From CAYWMQ01 sp964459635 (GTDB lineage Bacteria > Patescibacteriota > Minisyncoccia > Phycocordibacterales > UBA12088): a stretch of 9,111 bases of DNA. A program made the translations under genes and the position numbers. Shown in pieces: positions 6,608 through 9,111 of the stretch (position 1 is its first letter; every line of letters starts with the position of its first letter). The DNA is taken from assembly GCA_964459635.1 (NCBI GenBank), contig CAYWMQ010000031.1, positions 1 to 9,111 on the forward strand. Direction: 5' to 3'. Under the pieces are notes generated by a model. That model searched no databases, had not been told where the DNA came from, and saw only the letters and a program-made list of their open reading frames with translations.

Positions 6608-6730
6608 ATGGGTAAAAGACCTACCGGCGTCGGCAACATGAAAAAGTCTCATTCGCACAAGACCGCGAAGCGACTTGCTATTAAAAAAGAGATGCTTGCC
6701 GCACGTGCCGCTAAGAAAAAGCGCAAGTAA
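6608..6730 (+). CDS. Highly basic 40-residue protein
   Basis: This short gene encodes 40 residues, 15 of them Lys or Arg, with two His and no acidic residue except Glu28. It ends AAKKKRK. The composition is that of an RNA- or DNA-binding peptide, such as a small ribosome-associated protein, but I cannot match it to a named ribosomal protein. No SD precedes it; a -10 box 7 bases upstream suggests leaderless translation from ATG 6608. A second in-frame ATG (codon 11) has no SD either. A small hairpin with a run of six T follows 27 bases after the stop, so the gene has both ends of a transcription unit. This, with its coding-like composition, is the case for it being real. Confidence 0.65.
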   Translation: MGKRPTGVGNMKKSHSHKTAKRLAIKKEMLAARAAKKKRK

Positions 6731-6756
6731 GATTCGTCGAAGGCGATGGGCGGATT

Positions 6757-6777
6757 AGCTGTTGGGCGGCTTTTTTG
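6757..6777 (+). terminator. Terminator of the 40-aa gene
   Basis: A short stem, AGCTG (6757-6761) with CGGCT (6767-6771, one G-U pair), is followed by a run of T at 6771-6776. The stem is weak but the T-run is good. Confidence 0.5.
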
Positions 6778-6790
6778 TGTTAGGCAACAC

Positions 6791-6819
6791 TGGACATACG
6801 TGCCCGCGAGTACTACAGT
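6791..6819 (+). promoter_or_regulatory. Promoter of the small membrane protein gene
   Basis: TGGACA (6791-6796, five of six consensus) and TACAGT (6814-6819) are 17 bases apart and lie between the preceding terminator and the ATG at 6861. Confidence 0.5.
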
Positions 6820-6860
6820 ACCTAGGCGACTATGTGTCGCATCAATGAAAGGGAGTCCAC

Positions 6861-7097
6861 ATGTCTGCCACAAAGGTTGCAATGATCTGGCTAAGCTTGT
6901 TCCTTGTTGGCTTCATCGGCCAGCTCGCTACCGGCATTCCGGTTATGGGCGAAAAAGGTATCGTTATGATGCCTCCCACCACGTTCGCACTGGTCGTTTC
7001 TGCCATGGGGCTGAGTGGGCTTGGTGCAACCATCGTCAGCGTGATGCTCGGCTGCACACAGCCACTCATGCGGGCGGTTGCGCGCATGTTCAAGTAA
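6861..7097 (+). CDS. Small two-helix membrane protein (78 aa)
   Basis: This 78-residue protein has two predicted membrane helices, about residues 5-24 and 40-64, joined by a short Gly/Pro loop (25-39). It ends in a basic tail (RAVARMFK), which by the positive-inside rule suggests that the C-terminus is cytoplasmic. The start has the SD AAAGGGAG about 7 bases upstream, a promoter at 6791-6819 and a strong terminator after the stop, so it is monocistronic. Its compact helical-hairpin form resembles small phage or cell-envelope peptides, but no family is recognised and no function is proposed. Confidence 0.75.
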   Translation: MSATKVAMIWLSLFLVGFIGQLATGIPVMGEKGIVMMPPTTFALVVSAMGLSGLGATIVSVMLGCTQPLMRAVARMFK

Positions 7098-7117
7098 ACG
7101 TGGCGCATTAGGCCCTA

Positions 7118-7141
7118 AAGGCCGTCCCATGGGACGGCCTT
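7118..7141. terminator. Bidirectional terminator (24-bp perfect palindrome)
   Basis: AAGGCCGTCCCA pairs with its exact reverse complement, giving a 24-bp palindrome between the membrane protein gene (+) and the coiled-coil gene (-). The A/T flanks are modest on both sides. The position between convergent genes supports use in both directions. Confidence 0.7.
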
Positions 7142-7161
7142 CTGCGTTTCACGCTTAGAAT

Positions 7162-7545
7162 TTAGGCGGCGTCGCGCACACCCCCCTTCATGCGCACCAT
7201 GTCATCATCCATGAGCTCCATCTTGGCCCGGTGCAGCGCCGCTTCCAAAGCCGCCATGTTGTCCTCATGTCTTCGTACTTCGTTCGCTATGGCCCCGGAG
7301 AGATTTTCTATTTGCGCCTCCAGATGTTCCCTGCGTGTCATTACACGCCCGAGCGATTCGGCCTCAGGCGCGGGTTCGAACTGCACCACTTCGGCCATCG
7401 CATCATCCTGCGGCTCGGGCACCGTAGCTTCCCCCGGCTCGCGCGCATCTGCCTCCGCACGGACATGACGCTCTCGTACCTTTTGACGCAGCTTTTCATA
7501 CTTCTCCAAATCAATTACCCCGGAGGGTAATTTTTCAGAAGTCAT
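7162..7545 (-). CDS. Coiled-coil protein of unknown function (127 aa)
   Basis: This soluble, charged protein has three parts: a short N-terminal helix (12-33), an acidic Pro/Glu-rich linker (34-64), and a heptad-like coiled coil (about 68-115) with regularly spaced Leu, Ile and Ala. No catalytic motif is visible, so a structural, adaptor or scaffold role is plausible but unproven. The start ATG lies 11 bases after the stop of the upstream gene (7557-7832) and lacks a clear SD, so translation may depend on coupling to it. An 8-bp hairpin covers codons 5-11. Confidence 0.7.
   Translation of the reverse strand: MTSEKLPSGVIDLEKYEKLRQKVRERHVRAEADAREPGEATVPEPQDDAMAEVVQFEPAPEAESLGRVMTRREHLEAQIENLSGAIANEVRRHEDNMAALEAALHRAKMELMDDDMVRMKGGVRDAA
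7513..7532. repeat. Hairpin inside the start of the coiled-coil gene
   Basis: AATTACCC (7513-7520), CGGA and GGGTAATT (7525-7532) form a perfect 8-bp stem with a tetraloop. Read on the plus strand it runs straight into a T-run and looks like an intrinsic terminator. In the gene's own mRNA it lies just after the start codon, where it could restrict translation. Confidence 0.55.
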
Positions 7546-7556
7546 GGTGCGCGAGC

Positions 7557-7832
7557 TTATCCGACCCGCGGATCATCAGGTACTTCATCGTGCGGGTCTT
7601 CCCTCTTCTCTATCTCATGGAGCTCCTCTAGTGCATCCAGGTGCTCCTTCACCTCCGCCGCTTCCCCCTCACGCCCCATTTCCACGTGCTCAGCGTGTAC
7701 CGCTTCCAGGTTTGCGCGTATCGCGGCCTGCAGCTTATCGTCGTCTCCGGGGTGAAACCCACGCGCCTTGGGGCTCGTAAGATCAAGCTCGTCTTCCGTA
7801 TCCTCGCGTACGTCTTGTATGTCGTCATTCAT
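7557..7832 (-). CDS. Acidic helical protein of unknown function (91 aa)
   Basis: This 91-residue, strongly acidic protein is rich in Asp and Glu throughout. It has an N-terminal acidic stretch (1-20), a Gly-His-Pro-Gly turn (25-29) and a long amphipathic helical region (32-78), and it lacks cysteine and membrane segments. The start has an AAAGG SD 8 bases upstream and a promoter at 7866-7893. It is the first gene of a probable two-gene operon with the coiled-coil protein; the two helical proteins may interact, which is inference from the context only. No family recognised. Confidence 0.7.
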   Translation of the reverse strand: MNDDIQDVREDTEDELDLTSPKARGFHPGDDDKLQAAIRANLEAVHAEHVEMGREGEAAEVKEHLDALEELHEIEKREDPHDEVPDDPRVG

Positions 7833-7865
7833 AGTAAGTGCCTTTAGTAACTCAACAACATCATC

Positions 7866-7893
7866 ATTCTATACCCTGCCAAAAGGTACGCAA
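7866..7893 (-). promoter_or_regulatory. Promoter of the acidic/coiled-coil gene pair
   Basis: On the minus strand, TTGCGT (7888-7893) and TAGAAT (7866-7871, five of six consensus) are separated by 16 bases, about 33 bases upstream of the ATG. Confidence 0.5.
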
Positions 7894-8007
7894 ACACCAT
7901 TCCCGCGCCCTCATCTAGAGCAACGGCACCGGCGCAAAAACCAATAGCGCCCGGCACGGAAAAAGAAGACAGGTATTATTGCTTTCTGGGTCTACCTACC
8001 ACCAAAC

Positions 8008-8039
8008 CAAGAACCACAGGGCAAGCCCCATGGTTCTTG
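8008..8039 (-). terminator. Hairpin downstream of the DUF1428 gene, probable terminator
   Basis: CAAGAACCA (8008-8016) pairs with TGGTTCTTG (8031-8039). Inside, GGGC and GCCC pair across a symmetric CA/CA internal loop. It lies about 57 bases after the DUF1428 stop in the reading direction. The following sequence (GTTTGG on the minus strand) is only mildly T-rich. The rest of the gap from 7894 to 8096 shows no gene. Confidence 0.5.
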
Positions 8040-8096
8040 AGTGCCCGCGCATGCTGTTAGCTCGTGACCTCGGATGATGTGTCATATATACCGCAA

Positions 8097-8495
8097 CTAT
8101 CCTTCCACCAACACCGTAAATCCGCCATACGCCATGTTGTTCATTTCAAATGGCATGACCGTATCTTTTTCTTCTTTTGCCTTCACTGCCATTTCTTCCA
8201 TCACTTTTGCGTTAACCTCGTCACGGTGTTCCCTTGAGTTAAAAATGATGAACGAGAACCACACCTCTTCATCCGACCCCGACCCCGCCATGTCAGGAAA
8301 CCTACGATGCATCATCTGTTCCATCCCCTCCATACCCGCCGGTACCTTGGGTTCAAGGTCATCGCCCACACACTCAAAGTACTGAAGCGCGCCGTACTTC
8401 ATCCACACGTCTCTGCCTTCTTGTGCCATTGTTCTGTATTCGTCTCTTTTGTTTTTGGGGACAACGAGGACAAACCCGTCTACATATTTTTCCAT
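8097..8495 (-). CDS. DUF1428 family protein (YbaA-like)
   Basis: The 132-residue protein matches the DUF1428 family over its full length. It begins with YVDGFVLVVPK, then an ALQYFECVGDDLEPKVP segment, WFSFIIFNSREHRDEVNAKVM, and ends with MPFEMNNMAYGGFTVLVEG. These are small cytoplasmic ferredoxin-like-fold proteins of unknown function. I chose the start at 8495 because the family begins two or three residues before YVDGF. An upstream in-frame ATG (8546) would add 17 residues. It has no SD, but an extended -10 box ends 7 bases before it, so leaderless initiation there is possible. The family normally has a Lys/Pro-rich middle; here it is replaced by a Met/Gly/acidic loop (GMEGMEQMM and GSGSDEE). 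The gene is monocistronic. Confidence 0.9.
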   Translation of the reverse strand: MEKYVDGFVLVVPKNKRDEYRTMAQEGRDVWMKYGALQYFECVGDDLEPKVPAGMEGMEQMMHRRFPDMAGSGSDEEVWFSFIIFNSREHRDEVNAKVMEEMAVKAKEEKDTVMPFEMNNMAYGGFTVLVEG

Positions 8496-8553
8496 AGCAT
8501 TATTTGTATCTTCATACTTGTAATACTTCGTACGCACGCTGTGCATCTGTACC

Positions 8554-8562
8554 TGTATAGCA
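8554..8562 (-). promoter_or_regulatory. Extended -10 promoter of the DUF1428 gene
   Basis: TGCTATACA on the minus strand is an extended -10 (TGn-TATACA). It ends 7 bases before the in-frame ATG at 8546. No good -35 is visible, as is usual for extended -10 promoters. Confidence 0.45.
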
Positions 8563-8646
8563 CGGGTAGCGTTAGCACAGTATGAAGAACACAGTGGGGC
8601 CGCTCTTTGGTGCCGAGCCGCATGCTAGGGATTCGCGTTTTTGGAA

Positions 8647-8672
8647 GTTATTGGGGACAGTTATTGGGGACA
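8647..8672. repeat. Tandem 13-bp repeat
   Basis: GTTATTGGGGACA occurs twice head to tail (8647-8659 and 8660-8672), and again at 8994-9006 at the start of the second large repeat copy. Such GGGGACAG strings are, from memory, commonly found beside RAYT-type transposase genes. Confidence 0.8.
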
Positions 8673-8706
8673 GGGACAATATTCTCGCTGTATGTGTGTT
8701 GTAATA

Positions 8707-8994
8707 TCAACTTTGTTTAGGTCGCCCAGGTCCTCTCAGTGTATGCACAAGTCCAAAGTGCTCAATCGTGTCCTCCACCCACTCGCTGCTGCCGTACGGT
8801 TTACCTTTGTTCACTGAATAGCGAAGAACATCCAGTTTCTCTGCTGGCGTATAGTCATTCACCATCTCTAGATACTCTGTGGGTAGGTCAAATGGCAACG
8901 GATCAAGCAGTTTCTTCTGCTTTGCACTCCCCTTTTCTCTTCGCCAAAGACTCGACCATTGCCAGCCTTCGGCTCTTTGCACAAGCTTGGCACG
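8707..8994 (-). pseudogene. REP-associated tyrosine transposase (RAYT), C-terminal fragment
   Basis: The minus-strand frame gives 95 residues that match the C-terminal third of RAYT proteins (Y1/IS200-like transposase superfamily). It has RAKLVQRAEGWQWSSLW, then LRYSVNKGKPYGSSEWVEDT and the terminal GRPK tail. In intact RAYTs this part follows the HUH and catalytic Tyr motifs, which are absent here. Homology stops at the Arg of RAKLV, where the sequence jumps into the next copy of the 3'-flanking repeat and meets an in-frame TAA. An in-frame GTG could start 91 residues but would not make an active enzyme. It is a remnant, broken either by duplication or by mis-assembly. Confidence 0.82.
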
Positions 8995-9040
8995 TTATTG
9001 GGGACAGGGACAATATTCTCGCTGTATGTGTGTTGTAATA

Positions 9041-9111
9041 TCAACTTTGTTTAGGTCGCCCAGGTCCTCTCAGTGTATGCACAAGTCCAAAGTGCTCAAT
9101 CGTGTCCTCCA
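9041..9111 (-). pseudogene. Second copy of the RAYT C-terminus (partial at window edge)
   Basis: The last 22 codons and stop of the RAYT frame recur, identical in sequence to 8707-8777, and run off the window. If a full-length transposase exists, its N-terminal part should lie just beyond position 9111. Confidence 0.75.

Larger units (their letters stand above)
8660..9111. repeat. Tandem direct repeat, 334-bp period
   Basis: Positions 8660-8777 are repeated identically at 8994-9111, by my reading of all 118 bases. The period is 334 bp and the second copy is cut by the window end. Each unit begins with GTTATTGGGGACA and carries the 3' end of a RAYT transposase gene on the minus strand. Confidence 0.9.

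Noticed and set aside
7920..7960. Possible hairpin around GGCGC/GCGCC between the acidic protein and DUF1428 genes
   Set aside because: Only five clean base pairs with an 11-base loop and no T-run; it is not distinguishable from chance in this GC range.
8739..9038. A 99-codon plus-strand frame in the right-end repeat
   Set aside because: It is antisense to the RAYT fragment, whose family match is clear on the minus strand.
8647..9111. CRISPR-like direct repeats
   Set aside because: There are only two large copies with a 334-bp period plus a short tandem doublet; no regular repeat-spacer pattern exists.

Overview
This window looks like a bacterial chromosome segment of roughly balanced to moderately high GC, with compact genes, short intergenic regions and intrinsic terminators after most transcription units. 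The lineage cannot be fixed from sequence alone. Small genes, apparently leaderless starts and several orphan proteins would fit a streamlined lineage such as Patescibacteria (Parcubacteria), but that is a low-confidence inference. The sequence is strikingly rich in the palindrome CGTACG (17 copies counted by eye against about 2 expected).

Layout. On the minus strand, positions 1-1103 hold the N-terminal part of a membrane-anchored, Cys-containing extracytoplasmic protein that runs off the window. Diverging from it is a complete homospermidine synthase gene (1427-2869) with a good promoter and a strong terminator. Next, on the minus strand, is a membrane-anchored rhodanese (2928-3368) that seems to be translated from a leaderless mRNA.

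Positions 3664-6508 carry a plus-strand cassette of small genes, almost all with strong AGGAGG-type ribosome binding sites. It contains a calcineurin-like metallophosphoesterase of phage-like type, four small proteins each with a CxxC metal knuckle (two of them clear paralogs), and a 139-residue Cys/His-rich orphan. Terminator and promoter pairs split the cassette into three transcription units. I read it as accessory, possibly prophage- or plasmid-derived, and as the most likely place for an undescribed function.

Downstream are a leaderless 40-residue highly basic protein (6608-6730) and a 78-residue two-helix membrane protein (6861-7097). A near-operon of two charged, soluble orphans lies on the minus strand (7162-7832), followed by a DUF1428/YbaA-type protein (8097-8495, minus).

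The right end (8647-9111) is a broken REP-associated tyrosine transposase (RAYT). Its 3' end is present as a 334-bp tandem duplication whose second copy is cut by the window edge. No tRNA, rRNA or CRISPR array was seen.

The genes do not form one pathway. Homospermidine synthase serves polyamine metabolism and the rhodanese acts in sulfur or thiol chemistry outside the membrane. The zinc-knuckle/phosphoesterase cassette is probably nucleic-acid related, and the RAYT remnant marks the right side as a mobile or repeat-prone spot.
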